A DNA stretch of 64,000 nucleotides from Oscillospiraceae bacterium (GCA_021769725.1 JAETSI010000010.1:1-64000), one strand, 5' to 3'. Positions 42,390 to 50,751 are shown, numbered from the stretch's first letter. The notes: generated by a model from the letters alone, not told the origin. Numbers and translations are program-made.

Positions 42390-43112
42390 TTGAGAAAAAA
42401 ACTGCTGATATGCAATGACGATCCCGGGATAGGGCAGGCTATAGAAAAAAGCTTTAACGCCACGCAGTATACCGTATATAACTGTACCATGTGTTATAAT
42501 GATCTGGAAAAGAATCTTAACGGCAAAGAAAAATATGACACAGTAGTATTCTTTGTCGGTGAGCACGTTAATGATCTGACAAACAGAATCAGACGGCTGC
42601 GTGATCAATATAGCAAAGTACACAAGGATGTAGATATATTTGTTGTAATGATGTACAAATGGGAGCACAACGAGGAAAAATATTATTTGGCAGGTGCTTC
42701 AATGTGTCTGTGGTTTCAGGAGACGCCTGCCTGGCTTCTGGAGGCGTATATAAGGCTGTTTATGTACAGACGCAAAGTTCCTTATTTAGATGAAAAAATA
42801 TCAGAATTCCTGACTTCTCACGGATATGCCCACTTTCATAAAGGATTTTGTTGTTTATGTCAGCTCCTTTCGATTTTTCTGAAAGAACCGGAGAAGCTGA
42901 AACTTGATATGAAGGATAATTATCAAGAAATAGCCGTAAAATACGGTGATGGAAAAGCTGACAATGTAAAAAGAAATCTTGAAACTTATTGTAAAAAAAT
43001 ATACAAATCTCCGCGCGTTGATCCTCTGCTTAAACAAAGTTTCAGCAGAAAACCTGAGCTTGTAGAATTTATCAGGTGGATGTACGATTTTGTCAGTCAA
43101 AGTTATTATTAA
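42390..43112 (+). CDS. Spo0A-like protein with degenerate receiver domain
   Basis: A 240-residue protein starting at TTG 42390, behind GAAGGTG. Residues 1-120 look like a receiver fold (KKLLICNDDPGIG at strand 1), but the phospho-acceptor position in DTVVFFVGEH is Phe instead of Asp. Residues about 130-225 match the Spo0A DNA-binding domain: ISEFLTSHGYAHFHKGF, LSIFLKEPEKL, YQEIAVKYG and VKRNLETYCKKI, compared with ITxIIHEIGVPAHIKGY...AxxF...VERAIRHAI in Spo0A. It would bind DNA without phosphorylation control. Sequence drift is large and target sites are unknown. Confidence 0.65.
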   Translation: MRKKLLICNDDPGIGQAIEKSFNATQYTVYNCTMCYNDLEKNLNGKEKYDTVVFFVGEHVNDLTNRIRRLRDQYSKVHKDVDIFVVMMYKWEHNEEKYYLAGASMCLWFQETPAWLLEAYIRLFMYRRKVPYLDEKISEFLTSHGYAHFHKGFCCLCQLLSIFLKEPEKLKLDMKDNYQEIAVKYGDGKADNVKRNLETYCKKIYKSPRVDPLLKQSFSRKPELVEFIRWMYDFVSQSYY

Positions 43113-43124
43113 GGCGTGTTAAAA

Positions 43125-44069
43125 ATGACAGAAATAAAAAAATATATTGGTTTTGCCGATTTTGAATTTACCTGCGGAAGTGCCATGTATCGTCTTCGCA
43201 GCGAGATGCTGTCAGTGGGCATAGTTATATGCGACAGTTCTTATAATATTGCAGAAAGATTTTATGCAACCTCAAAGCCAAATCGTTTCCCGAAGCTTTC
43301 AAAACAATGCCGTGAGCTTACTCACCTCAGCCAGGAAGAAATATCAGCTTCTCCGGACAGCAGCAATGTCCTGGAAGAAGCTGTACGCCTTATGGATAAG
43401 TATGGCATAAGTGAACTGTGGGTCTGGGGGAATTTTGATAAGCCGGGACTTCAGAGTGACATAAGGCAGCACCGTAATTTCGGGAAAGACTGTGGCAGCA
43501 TATGCAGGATATATAATGCAGTCCGTGATATACAGGCAGAAATGGTAAGGCGTATGGATCTGCCGCAGGCTGTCAATATAAAGGAACTTGCTTCGGCATT
43601 CGGATATGTTCCTGATACCGGAAGCTTTCACAACGCCATGAACGATGCAATGGCGCTTTATACCATACACAAGGCGGTATTCACAACGGATTTCCGAAAC
43701 AGACCGGAATTTACAGCGCTTGTTGAAAACAGACTGGAAAAAATGCGTCAGGCAAAGGCATTGCAGGAAGAAAAACGGCGTGAAAAAGCATTTTCCGTTC
43801 CGCTTTCTCCGGAGGAACAAGCTCTTTTTGACGGTCTTGATGACAAGAAACGAAAACGATTTATTTATCTGCGGTTTCGCATAATTGCTGCAATTGAAAA
43901 ATATCCTGCGGCAGAGGAATTTGTATATATAGTATTTGAGGATTCACGGAAGATAAAGATTTTTCCGAAAGAAAAGTTCGATCCGAAAAGATGTCCCGGA
44001 GTATCTGATATACATATTTTTCGGAAAAGTGAACTTAGCGACTTTATAATAAAAAAATGCGTCCTGTAA
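43125..44069 (+). CDS. DEDDh 3'-5' exonuclease family protein
   Basis: The protein is 314 residues from ATG 43125; a GTG at 43116 sits too close to AAGG. Exonuclease motifs are IGFADFEFTCG (motif I, Asp and Glu), LWVWGNFDKPGLQSD (motif II) and FHNAMNDAMALY (motif III, His-x4-Asp), with an RNase T-like layout. The C-terminal 100 residues are charged and not recognised. It follows the Spo0A-like gene by 12 bp and ends at a strong terminator, so the two may be cotranscribed. Confidence 0.8.
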   Translation: MTEIKKYIGFADFEFTCGSAMYRLRSEMLSVGIVICDSSYNIAERFYATSKPNRFPKLSKQCRELTHLSQEEISASPDSSNVLEEAVRLMDKYGISELWVWGNFDKPGLQSDIRQHRNFGKDCGSICRIYNAVRDIQAEMVRRMDLPQAVNIKELASAFGYVPDTGSFHNAMNDAMALYTIHKAVFTTDFRNRPEFTALVENRLEKMRQAKALQEEKRREKAFSVPLSPEEQALFDGLDDKKRKRFIYLRFRIIAAIEKYPAAEEFVYIVFEDSRKIKIFPKEKFDPKRCPGVSDIHIFRKSELSDFIIKKCVL

Positions 44070-44092
44070 AGTCAGATGCTCATAAAGAAGTA

Positions 44093-44133
44093 AATCCCGA
44101 AAGCAGCTTTAAACTGCTTTCGGGATTATTTTA
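44093..44133 (+). terminator. Strong terminator after the exonuclease gene
   Basis: AATCCCGAAAGCAG (44093-44106) pairs perfectly with CTGCTTTCGGGATT (44114-44127), followed by ATTTTAG. Confidence 0.88.
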
Positions 44134-44203
44134 GAACTTGTTCTTATCCTATTGATTTACTCGCATAAATCAGAATTTGTAATGCTCAAAATCAATAGTA
44201 TTA

Positions 44204-44363
44204 GAGCCTGTTCAGTATCTTTTTTCACACGTCTTTTCGGCAATTTTCGCCGCTTACTGCGTCAAAAATCCTTGTCATACGTCAGTATGTCTGCGAATTT
44301 TTTCCTTGTAACCGACAAAATTATGCTCGAAAATCCGCACATAAAAAGATACTGAACAGGCTC
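44204..44363. mobile_element. 160-bp MITE with perfect inverted ends and TTA duplication
   Basis: GAGCCTGTTCAGTATCTTTT and onward (44204-44224) is exactly inverted at 44343-44363. TTA flanks it on both sides (44201-44203 and 44364-44366), as a 3-bp target duplication. There is no coding frame of note inside. It is a non-autonomous element; one lone end occurs at 24994-25011. Confidence 0.85.
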
Positions 44364-44800
44364 TTACAATATTTCTGTAATCAAATGAATAGTACCAACT
44401 GAACAAACTAACCATATTGCAAAGAAAAAAGAAAAATACAATGCTTCCCTTATTATTGTTAATATTCCAAGATTGCTATAATTATATGAATTATCGAGCT
44501 TGTAAATAGTTATATTGTGCGGATATTTAAAATAAATTCGTAGTGCATTATATCTTATGTGTCTTGTCCTACCGTTGCGATCTTCAAATTCAACAATCAA
44601 AGCTCCAAAACGAGCACAAGAACCTCGTTCATATTTGATACATCTTCCAATTTGCCTTTCTCCATTTTTCCTATGTATAACAAGGGTACAAAAGTAAAAG
44701 CAATACCAAATATTATTAGGAGGAGTGAAAGCATAGCTTTTCTTAAAGAATATAAGCTCGTTATAACAAGAACAAAAGAAACAAGGATTACAATTATCAA
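44364..44800 (-). pseudogene. DUF3592-like membrane protein, split by a frameshift
   Basis: Two overlapping minus-strand frames form one protein. The upstream part (44800-44597) has two hydrophobic helices, IIVILVSFVLVITSLY and MLSLLLIIFGIAFTFVPLLY, then MEKGKLEDV. The downstream part contains YERGSCARFGALIVEFEDRNG, RTRHIRYN, and ends with a helix, FSFFFAIWLVCSVGTIHLI. The order helix-helix-beta domain-helix is that of DUF3592. A shift lies near 44635-44650. The MITE abuts its 3' end. Confidence 0.55.
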
Positions 44801-44895
44801 GATTACAATCTTTTTTTCATATTACTATTTCCTATAAATTCAGATTTATCTTATAATATTATACATTCAAAGAACGGTTATGCCAATAAAAAAGT

Positions 44896-44935
44896 CATAG
44901 CACTTTTGACTTATCATCAAAAATGCTATGGCTAA
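44896..44935 (-). terminator. Terminator of the M23 peptidase gene
   Basis: CATAGCA (44896-44902) with TGCTATG (44924-44930), and TTTTGA with TCAAAA inside them. On the minus strand it is followed by ACTTTTTTA. Confidence 0.75.
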
Positions 44936-44973
44936 AACTTCTATATGAGCATTGCATTAAAGAAGCTTTTTTA

Positions 44974-46707
44974 TTATCCGTCCGGATCTTCTTCGTTTGT
45001 TCCGTCAACTGTATTGAGGAACAGTTCCGGATCGTAGCATACGCCCATATATCTTACTTCGAAATGACAATGTGCACCGTTTGAGTTTCCGGTATTTCCT
45101 ACCGCTCCGATAAGCTGACCACGTGTCACGGTTTGGTTCTCTGTAGCGAAAACGGCACTCATGTGACCATATATGGTTTGATAACCGTTAAGGTGATCTA
45201 TCTGCACCATATATCCGTAGCCGCCGGAGTTCCAGCCGGCAGAGATAACCACGCCATCGGCAGCTGCATAAATATCCGTTCCCTCGTTTGCTGCAATATC
45301 AAGTCCTTTATGGTTACGGTCGCTGATAAACGTATCACTTATCCAGCCGCCGTCAATAGGCCATCCCATTTCTCCCGAACCTGTAACGGGCCGGCAGTTC
45401 GGATCTGGCCGTGCGGAATAAGTGCCTATGCCTATCTGTTCGATCACAGGTTCTTTTGTCACAACGGATTTAACGGTTTTTCGTGATCTCTCGATTCCGT
45501 CAACATACGTTATTTCGGTATTGCTGACTTTCTCACCGGGCATACCCTTTACAAGTATTGTTTTCACTCCTACGTTCAGGGAACTTGTTTCATATTCCAC
45601 CGTTTCGTAGTCGAGAAACGAGAGAGTTTCAAATTCCTTGACATATTGTATAGGCAGATAGCTTTCAGTTTCTAATATATTTATTACCTGACCGCCTTTC
45701 AGGGTCATGTCAGAGTTGTAGGGATTGAGTTTCTTAAAGTCGTCAAGACTCATGTTGTACTTTTGACAGACAGAAACAGTCGTATCTCCTGTCTGAGCAA
45801 TATATACGCCTTTCTTTTCAGTGGAGGATGTCAGCATTTCTATTGCCGGCTTTTCTTCCATAACACTGTCCTGAAGGTAAATTCCCTGTGTATATTCAAT
45901 TTTGTTTTTGTAGGAAAGATCACGCACCTCACCGTCAACATGGTAATTCAGCAGTCTGTCCGACAGAGCCTTTTGTATCTGGTCTTTGTCCTCAACGGCA
46001 GCTATGAATTTTCCGTCAATATAGATTCCCCAGGCTTCGGTGAGTTTTTCGTCGGATGCCTCCAGCATTTTGTTCGCAAGTTGGTCGGAACTCATTAGTT
46101 TGTCGTTGTCTGAGATTATCTTCAAAGAGAAGTTAGCAGAAAGATCAATAGTTTTATCGTTCTCATTGTAAGCAATTCTCTGCTGTACTTCACGCTCTGC
46201 CTTTTCAAAGTCGGCTTCGGCGTTGATAATGCCGATTTCTTTTCCGTTGAAATCCACAGCGATGCCGTATTCCAGACTTGAGCCGTATCGTATGATACCC
46301 ACGAAAAAGGCAACAGATATTATCGGCATAGTATAATTAAAAACCGTGTAGAGAATGCCGTCTTCCCCGAACAGGAAAGAACCTGCAAATCGGGTGACAG
46401 CTCCGGCGTGAGCGGCTTTTCCACGTTTTTTTGACTTTCTGACGTTATTGTAAAGCTCTTTGTTGCGCTTGGTACGCAGGCGGATAGATTCTGTCATGCC
46501 GTGCCAGAACCAGCGGATTCCTTTGAAAACAAAAGAGAGAAAGCCCAGCAGTTCCGAAAAAACAAGTTTCAGACCTTTTACAGTTCCGAGAGCAGCAACA
46601 GCCAGAATCTTTACGGCATACAGTCCGAAACGGGCGAAATAATTCACAGTGTGTTCTGAGACACGCTTGAATATATTATCCGGACAATCCTGATCTTCAT
46701 GATCCAT
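44974..46707 (-). CDS. M23 peptidase with LysM and G5 domains
   Basis: A 577-residue envelope protein. A basic cytoplasmic part (about residues 1-120) precedes a membrane helix (about 130-145, YTMPIISVAFFVGIIRYG). A helical region follows, then LysM (YIAQTGDTTVSVCQKYNMSL, about 295-340), a G5 domain (VKTILVKGMPGEKVSNTEIT, about 375-430) and the M23 metallopeptidase domain. Its zinc site is seen in NHKGLDIAA and GAHCHFEVR. M23 enzymes cut peptidoglycan cross-bridges. A -10 TATAAT with TTGTAT 16 bp upstream lies before the gene on the minus strand. Confidence 0.9.
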   Translation of the reverse strand: MDHEDQDCPDNIFKRVSEHTVNYFARFGLYAVKILAVAALGTVKGLKLVFSELLGFLSFVFKGIRWFWHGMTESIRLRTKRNKELYNNVRKSKKRGKAAHAGAVTRFAGSFLFGEDGILYTVFNYTMPIISVAFFVGIIRYGSSLEYGIAVDFNGKEIGIINAEADFEKAEREVQQRIAYNENDKTIDLSANFSLKIISDNDKLMSSDQLANKMLEASDEKLTEAWGIYIDGKFIAAVEDKDQIQKALSDRLLNYHVDGEVRDLSYKNKIEYTQGIYLQDSVMEEKPAIEMLTSSTEKKGVYIAQTGDTTVSVCQKYNMSLDDFKKLNPYNSDMTLKGGQVINILETESYLPIQYVKEFETLSFLDYETVEYETSSLNVGVKTILVKGMPGEKVSNTEITYVDGIERSRKTVKSVVTKEPVIEQIGIGTYSARPDPNCRPVTGSGEMGWPIDGGWISDTFISDRNHKGLDIAANEGTDIYAAADGVVISAGWNSGGYGYMVQIDHLNGYQTIYGHMSAVFATENQTVTRGQLIGAVGNTGNSNGAHCHFEVRYMGVCYDPELFLNTVDGTNEEDPDG

Positions 46708-46843
46708 TCAGACGACTCCTTTCGTTACAAAATGGTTACAATGTAATATTATAGCAATTTCTTCGTAAAATACAACGAGAATAATGGCTTTTTTTCTGCA
46801 CAGCGGTATATTTTGTAGGATTTAATAAAAAATCAGGAATTAA

Positions 46844-48175
46844 TCATTGCTCATTTGTGAAATGCCACGAGTAATCAAGCATTTCCGGAGAGTAATTTTC
46901 CAGTTTTTCCAGAATGGGAAGTACGTCTTTCCGAGCAGATTCAAGATCATGTTCCAGATAATTTCCGCATTCGACCTCTGTACAGCCTGGGATCTCTCCC
47001 GTATAATCAGATATAAAGCGATAAGCATCTCTCACCAGACATATAGCATCCTTATGGGTCATATCGCGTGTGAGCAGATAAAATCCGGTGCGGCATCCCA
47101 TAGGGCCTACATATATAATGTTTTTGCCGAATGAAGAATTTCTCGCATATGTCGCAAAAAGATGTTCGATAGTATGAAGTGACGGATTGGAGATATACAC
47201 ACCGCCGTTAGGCTTTACCATCCGGACGTCATATGTGATTATATCGCCGTCGATACGGGATATGTACATTCCTATGCCGAATTTTGTGTGATCGACCTGA
47301 AAGCTTGCTATTTTTTCCATGCTATTTTTCTCCTTAAAAAGATTTTTTATATCATCCGGAAAGGATGAACGGACAATGAGTAGTTTGTTTGTTTCCGGAT
47401 CGGTAAATTCAACTGCACCGCAGTGAAGTGCCTGACGGTTTATATCCTCCCGTGAGCCGCCGTATAGGTCATCTCCTGCAAGGGGATGACCTATATGAGC
47501 AAAATGAACACGTATCTGGTGAGTTCTTCCTGTTTCAAGAGATATCTGCAAAAGAGAATATTTTTCCCCGGAACAGAGCTGACTGTAATGGGTGACTGCC
47601 CTCTGACCGTCTGCACGAATACAGCGTGTGATTATTGATTTCTGCTGCCTCGCAATAGGTGCGTCTATAGTGCCATGAGGAGGCGTAATTCCATGAACGA
47701 CTGCAAAGTAGGTCTTGGTGCAGTTGTTTTGGAGAAGCCGGGCGGAATAGGCGTCTTTGGCAACGACGCACAAACCGGAAGTATCTTTATCCAGACGGTT
47801 CACCGCTCGGAAAGTAAGTCCGGGATAAAGGGCGGCAAAATAATTTCCGAGAGTGTCGCCCTGATGCCTTACAGAGGGATGAACGGGCATTCCGCCGGGT
47901 TTGTCAAAAATCACTACAGCATCATTTTCAAAGGCTATCGGAACACTGAGGGAAGCGGCTGCGTCAAGGGATCTGTCATCGCCGGGACGCAGAATTATAA
48001 CGTCTCCGTTTTCAACGAGGTCAATACTGCGGATAGTTCTGCCGTTCCGTGTAATACCGTTTTCCAGTCGTTTTAATTTTGTAAGAAGCCGTCTTGACAC
48101 GCCTTTTTTTTCCATGAGGAATTTTTGCAGCGTGATCGGCTTTTCGCAGCTTACTGTCAGTTTTATTTCTTTCAT
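46844..48175 (-). CDS. luxS: RluA-type pseudouridine synthase fused in frame to LuxS
   Basis: One open frame encodes two enzymes. The start is ATG 48175 (MKEIKLTVSCEKP), behind AGAGGAC. Residues 1-285 are an RluA/RluD pseudouridine synthase: S4-like N-terminus, KPGGMPVHPS, NRLDKDTSGLCVVAK (catalytic Asp) and GRTHQIRVHFAHIGHPLAGD. Residues 286-443 are a complete LuxS S-ribosylhomocysteinase: zinc ligands in HTIEHLFATY and Cys in GCTEVECGNY, plus GPMGCRTGFY. No stop separates them. An AAGGAG at 47335-47330 sits before the LuxS Met at 47320, so LuxS may also be made alone. LuxS makes homocysteine and the AI-2 precursor. Confidence 0.88.
   Translation of the reverse strand: MKEIKLTVSCEKPITLQKFLMEKKGVSRRLLTKLKRLENGITRNGRTIRSIDLVENGDVIILRPGDDRSLDAAASLSVPIAFENDAVVIFDKPGGMPVHPSVRHQGDTLGNYFAALYPGLTFRAVNRLDKDTSGLCVVAKDAYSARLLQNNCTKTYFAVVHGITPPHGTIDAPIARQQKSIITRCIRADGQRAVTHYSQLCSGEKYSLLQISLETGRTHQIRVHFAHIGHPLAGDDLYGGSREDINRQALHCGAVEFTDPETNKLLIVRSSFPDDIKNLFKEKNSMEKIASFQVDHTKFGIGMYISRIDGDIITYDVRMVKPNGGVYISNPSLHTIEHLFATYARNSSFGKNIIYVGPMGCRTGFYLLTRDMTHKDAICLVRDAYRFISDYTGEIPGCTEVECGNYLEHDLESARKDVLPILEKLENYSPEMLDYSWHFTNEQ
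47318..47335 (-). promoter_or_regulatory. Internal ribosome binding site and start codon for LuxS
   Basis: On the minus strand AAGGAG (47335-47330), 9 nt, then ATG (47320-47318). It lies inside the open fused frame and offers separate translation of a 158-residue LuxS. Confidence 0.75.
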
Positions 48176-48932
48176 ATTCGTCCTCTTTGATATAGATTGA
48201 TATGCATAGTGCGGCTGCTGATGTAAGCCGTGTACAAGCAAATGGCAGTCCTATTATCGACACGATTGGCAGCAGATATACTGCTGCAAGCCCGACAAAA
48301 GCTGATTTTCTTCCTTTCATGAATCTTATTGAGAGCAATATTATCCTGAAAGGGCTATATTCCGGAAAATGAACCATAAGGAAAGGCGCTGCGGCAAGAC
48401 TTATTTTTAATGAAAGCCACATAATAACGGAAACAACCGTCAGCATGAATGCGTGGCAGGTAAGAAAAAGTTCTCTGGCAGTTCGGGCAGTTGAAAGCAT
48501 AGAACTCGCTGTTATTCCGAAGAATACCGCCGGAGCAAGAGCAATGAGCGCCGCTGATTTTGACAGAATAGAAAGTCCGAGACTTTTCCGGAAATATTTT
48601 CGGCTCATGAGTATTCGTGAAAGCGGAGTTACAGACTTGCGGCTGCCGCATAATTCCATAAGGCGGAATGCCATTGCAAAGGTCAGGGGAGCGGTAAATG
48701 TAATTCTCAGGACGGCAGTTATAAGAGCGATTGCAAGCTGAATTCTGCTTCCGCTGCTGAAAAGAGCCGCCGGCTGCATCTGACCGAAATATAGCAGGAG
48801 ACTGTATACCGCAGCTTCTGCAAAGCGGAAGAATAGTTCTGCCGCCAGTGGAAGCAGACAGACCGTCATAGTGACTGCACGCTTCCCTTTCAGCATTTTC
48901 CCTGAAAACGAGATAAGCTCACGGATCCTCAT
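48021..48932 (-). CDS. Polytopic membrane protein overlapping rluA-luxS by 155 bp
   Basis: A 303-residue protein behind GGAGGT. At least five hydrophobic segments are seen (for example TVCLLPLAAELFFRF, ALITAVLRITFTAPLTFAMA, LALAPAVFFG-like, LTVVSVIMWLSLKISLAAAP, AAVYLLPIVSIIGLPF). The last 55 residues are strongly basic (KADHAAKIPHGKKRRVKTAS) and read the 5' part of the pseudouridine synthase gene in another frame. The natural end is probably near YIKEDEYERN, with the stop lost or a true gene overlap. No family recognised. Confidence 0.6.
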   Translation of the reverse strand: MRIRELISFSGKMLKGKRAVTMTVCLLPLAAELFFRFAEAAVYSLLLYFGQMQPAALFSSGSRIQLAIALITAVLRITFTAPLTFAMAFRLMELCGSRKSVTPLSRILMSRKYFRKSLGLSILSKSAALIALAPAVFFGITASSMLSTARTARELFLTCHAFMLTVVSVIMWLSLKISLAAAPFLMVHFPEYSPFRIILLSIRFMKGRKSAFVGLAAVYLLPIVSIIGLPFACTRLTSAAALCISIYIKEDEYERNKTDSKLRKADHAAKIPHGKKRRVKTASYKIKTTGKRYYTERQNYPQY

Positions 48933-49007
48933 AACACAATACCTCCATAGAAATGATCGTTTCGGTGGTAGTATGTGCCAATTTCCGGAAATTATTCAGA
49001 ACTCAGG

Positions 49008-49655
49008 TCAGAAGAAGTCTTCGTTAATGGGATCGGGAATCTTATCGTACGGACAGTAGCCGAGAATCTCAAAAGCCTGGGAATTAAGCCACATCTGGGC
49101 AGTGACTATAATATCGAAGCCCTCTCCGAAATCGGTGCTGAGTGTTTTCGGATCGTATTTCGGCAGTCCGAAACAGCTTAGCATATTGGAAATAACGCCG
49201 CCGTGAGTTATCATGGCGCAGTGAGTAAGACCGTCGTTCATCATATCCATAATTATTTCATGAAGAGCCTTAAATGTACGTGCAGTCATTTCTTCCAGGC
49301 TTTCGCCGCCGGGGGGACGTGTATCCTTTCCGCCTTTCAGCCATTTTTTGTAGTCGTCAAGATTCAGAAGTTCGTCAACACTTTTATTTTCAAAGCTGCC
49401 AAGATCAAGTTCACGGAGATCGTCAACAGTGCACATTTCAGTGCATGGAAAAAGTATTTCCGCCGTTTCGGTGCATCGCCTGAGCGGAGAAGAATACACT
49501 CTGTGAACAGAGGGGTAGTCGAATTCGTCCATTTTAGATACAAGTTCGGCTGCGCCCTTTCCGGAGAGCGGAAGATCGGTAGAGCCGATATATATGCCTT
49601 TTTCGTTGGCTTCTGTCAGACCGTGACGGAGTACGCTTATACGGTAGCCTTTCAT
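49008..49655 (-). CDS. Histidine phosphatase (phosphoglycerate mutase-like)
   Basis: A 215-residue cytosolic enzyme with the phospho-His signature VLRHGLTEANEKGIYIGSTD at residues 8-27, YSSPLRRCTETAEIL, the acid region RELDLGSFENKSVDELL and the second His in AMITHGGVISNML. Members include CobC-type phosphatases, but no cobalamin genes are nearby. It has its own consensus promoter and a structured leader of about 100 nt. Confidence 0.88.
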   Translation of the reverse strand: MKGYRISVLRHGLTEANEKGIYIGSTDLPLSGKGAAELVSKMDEFDYPSVHRVYSSPLRRCTETAEILFPCTEMCTVDDLRELDLGSFENKSVDELLNLDDYKKWLKGGKDTRPPGGESLEEMTARTFKALHEIIMDMMNDGLTHCAMITHGGVISNMLSCFGLPKYDPKTLSTDFGEGFDIIVTAQMWLNSQAFEILGYCPYDKIPDPINEDFF

Positions 49656-49766
49656 TGATTATCAGTCCTCTCATAAAAATAACCGCCATTGCCTGCATAA
49701 TGTCGTTAGTGTGAAAGATTCTGCTCCCGACAGGCACAGGACTGACGGTTATTTTATTTAACCTTT
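49656..49766 (-). promoter_or_regulatory. Structured 5' leader with terminator-like hairpin
   Basis: Read on the minus strand, AAAATAACCG (49755-49746) pairs with CGGTTATTTT (49685-49676), and TGCCTG pairs with CAGGCA inside, leaving a loop of about 40 nt. The 3' arm ends in UAUUUUUAU, followed by GAGAGGA as ribosome binding site. This could be an attenuator. I matched it to no known riboswitch. Confidence 0.5.
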
Positions 49767-49795
49767 ATTATAACAGAAAACGGCGTAAATGTCAA
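49767..49795 (-). promoter_or_regulatory. Perfect sigma-A promoter of the histidine phosphatase gene
   Basis: On the minus strand, TTGACA (49795-49790), a 17-bp spacer and TATAAT (49772-49767). Confidence 0.9.
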
Positions 49796-49830
49796 TAGAA
49801 GTGAAAAATTTTACACGGAAAATCAATATA

Positions 49831-49868
49831 AAGCAACACCGCACAATCTCTGTGCGGTGTTGCTTTTA
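49831..49868 (-). terminator. Perfect 15-bp terminator of the SLOG gene
   Basis: AAGCAACACCGCACA (49831-49845) pairs with TGTGCGGTGTTGCTT (49851-49865), and it overlaps the stop codon of the minus-strand gene. Confidence 0.85.
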
Positions 49869-50342
49869 CAGTATCAGATATTCTGTGCTCACGTTTTTTT
49901 CACGGGCATACTTACTGCCGAATAGCTCCATTGTATCATTTCCGACAATAAGTATCATGTCCGAATCGTCTATCATATGTATATCCGCAAGATCGCAGCA
50001 GTCGGTTGTATAGTAATTGGAGGTTATAATTACCTTATCAGCCCGGGCGTGAACGTTGAAAAAACGTTCACGGTGTTCTTCATTCCAGTCAGTTGCCTGT
50101 TCCTCGTAGGGCATGGCTATATACAGTCCGATATCGTTGTACATTTTCAGGGCTATGATTATTTCTGCACACCACAGAGGCACACCGTATTCACAGTTCA
50201 GCCAGAATCGATCATATCCCCTGCGATACAGTTGCCATATCTTGCTGCGCAGTCTGGTTTTTATTTCAGGATATGGCAGTCTGCATTCGTTTTTACAGGC
50301 AATATCAAGCTCTTTTACGTTAGAAATTATCGTGCAGGTCAT
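49866..50342 (-). CDS. SLOG-superfamily (YpsA/DUF1273-like) protein
   Basis: A 158-residue protein. The pattern fits the Rossmann-like SLOG fold of YpsA: RRGYDRFWLNCEYGVPLWCAEI (glycine-rich nucleotide-loop region), IGLYIAMPYEEQATDWNEEH, then ADKVIITSNYYT and a late MILIVGN. SLOG proteins bind nucleotides or related ligands and occur in stress, antibiotic and phage-linked settings. It is divergent from the ribbon-helix-helix gene at 50440. Confidence 0.65.
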   Translation of the reverse strand: MTCTIISNVKELDIACKNECRLPYPEIKTRLRSKIWQLYRRGYDRFWLNCEYGVPLWCAEIIIALKMYNDIGLYIAMPYEEQATDWNEEHRERFFNVHARADKVIITSNYYTTDCCDLADIHMIDDSDMILIVGNDTMELFGSKYAREKNVSTEYLIL

Positions 50343-50439
50343 GGGATCCTCATTTCATATGTTATTTTCTATCACATATAATATAACATATATTTTGTGC
50401 TGATGTCAAGATATAATATATGTGAGGTGATAACAACAA
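50343..50439. promoter_or_regulatory. Divergent promoter region with palindromic operator-like sequence
   Basis: CACATATAATAT (about 50374) is mirrored by ATATAATATATGTG (about 50411), so both flanks can give -10-like boxes on opposite strands. The arrangement suits autoregulation by the adjacent ribbon-helix-helix protein, which is an inference. Confidence 0.4.
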
Positions 50440-50634
50440 ATGGCTAAAAAGCTGCAAATAACCAAAAAGTCAAATCTGAAAGGCAATGACGGTTACAAAA
50501 CGTTTTCTATCCGTGTAAAGGAAGATATTGTTGAAAAGCTTGACGACATATCTGTCAAGACAAACAGAAGCAGAAATGAACTGATAAATCTGCTGCTGGA
50601 ATTCGGCATAGAAAACAGTGAGATCATAGATTAG
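50440..50634 (+). CDS. Ribbon-helix-helix protein
   Basis: A 64-residue protein with a basic N-terminus (AKKLQITKKSNLKG), then KTFSIRVKEDIVEKLDDISV and TNRSRNELINLLLEFGI, the beta-strand and two helices of a CopG/Arc-type DNA-binding dimer. AGGTGATAAC precedes the ATG. No toxin gene follows, so it is probably a stand-alone repressor. Confidence 0.75.
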   Translation: MAKKLQITKKSNLKGNDGYKTFSIRVKEDIVEKLDDISVKTNRSRNELINLLLEFGIENSEIID

Positions 50635-50751
50635 AGTCTGTTCCTGAAATATTATGTCAATATGCACAAAAATAAAGGCAAAAAATTTATCTCTTATAAA
50701 TTCCTACAAAAATTAACGAAAAAATTCACAATTCTTCAATAAATCAGCGTA

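Noticed and set aside
44152..44355. 67-codon frame across the MITE
   Set aside because: It runs through the inverted ends and is explained by the repeat; there is no ribosome binding site.
49656..49766. Cobalamin riboswitch upstream of the CobC-like phosphatase
   Set aside because: The conserved B12-box was not found and no cobalamin genes are nearby; the leader is recorded only as structured.
50440..50634. Antitoxin of a toxin-antitoxin pair
   Set aside because: The ribbon-helix-helix gene is not followed by a toxin-like gene; the next gene is an XRE regulator 185 bp away with its own promoter.
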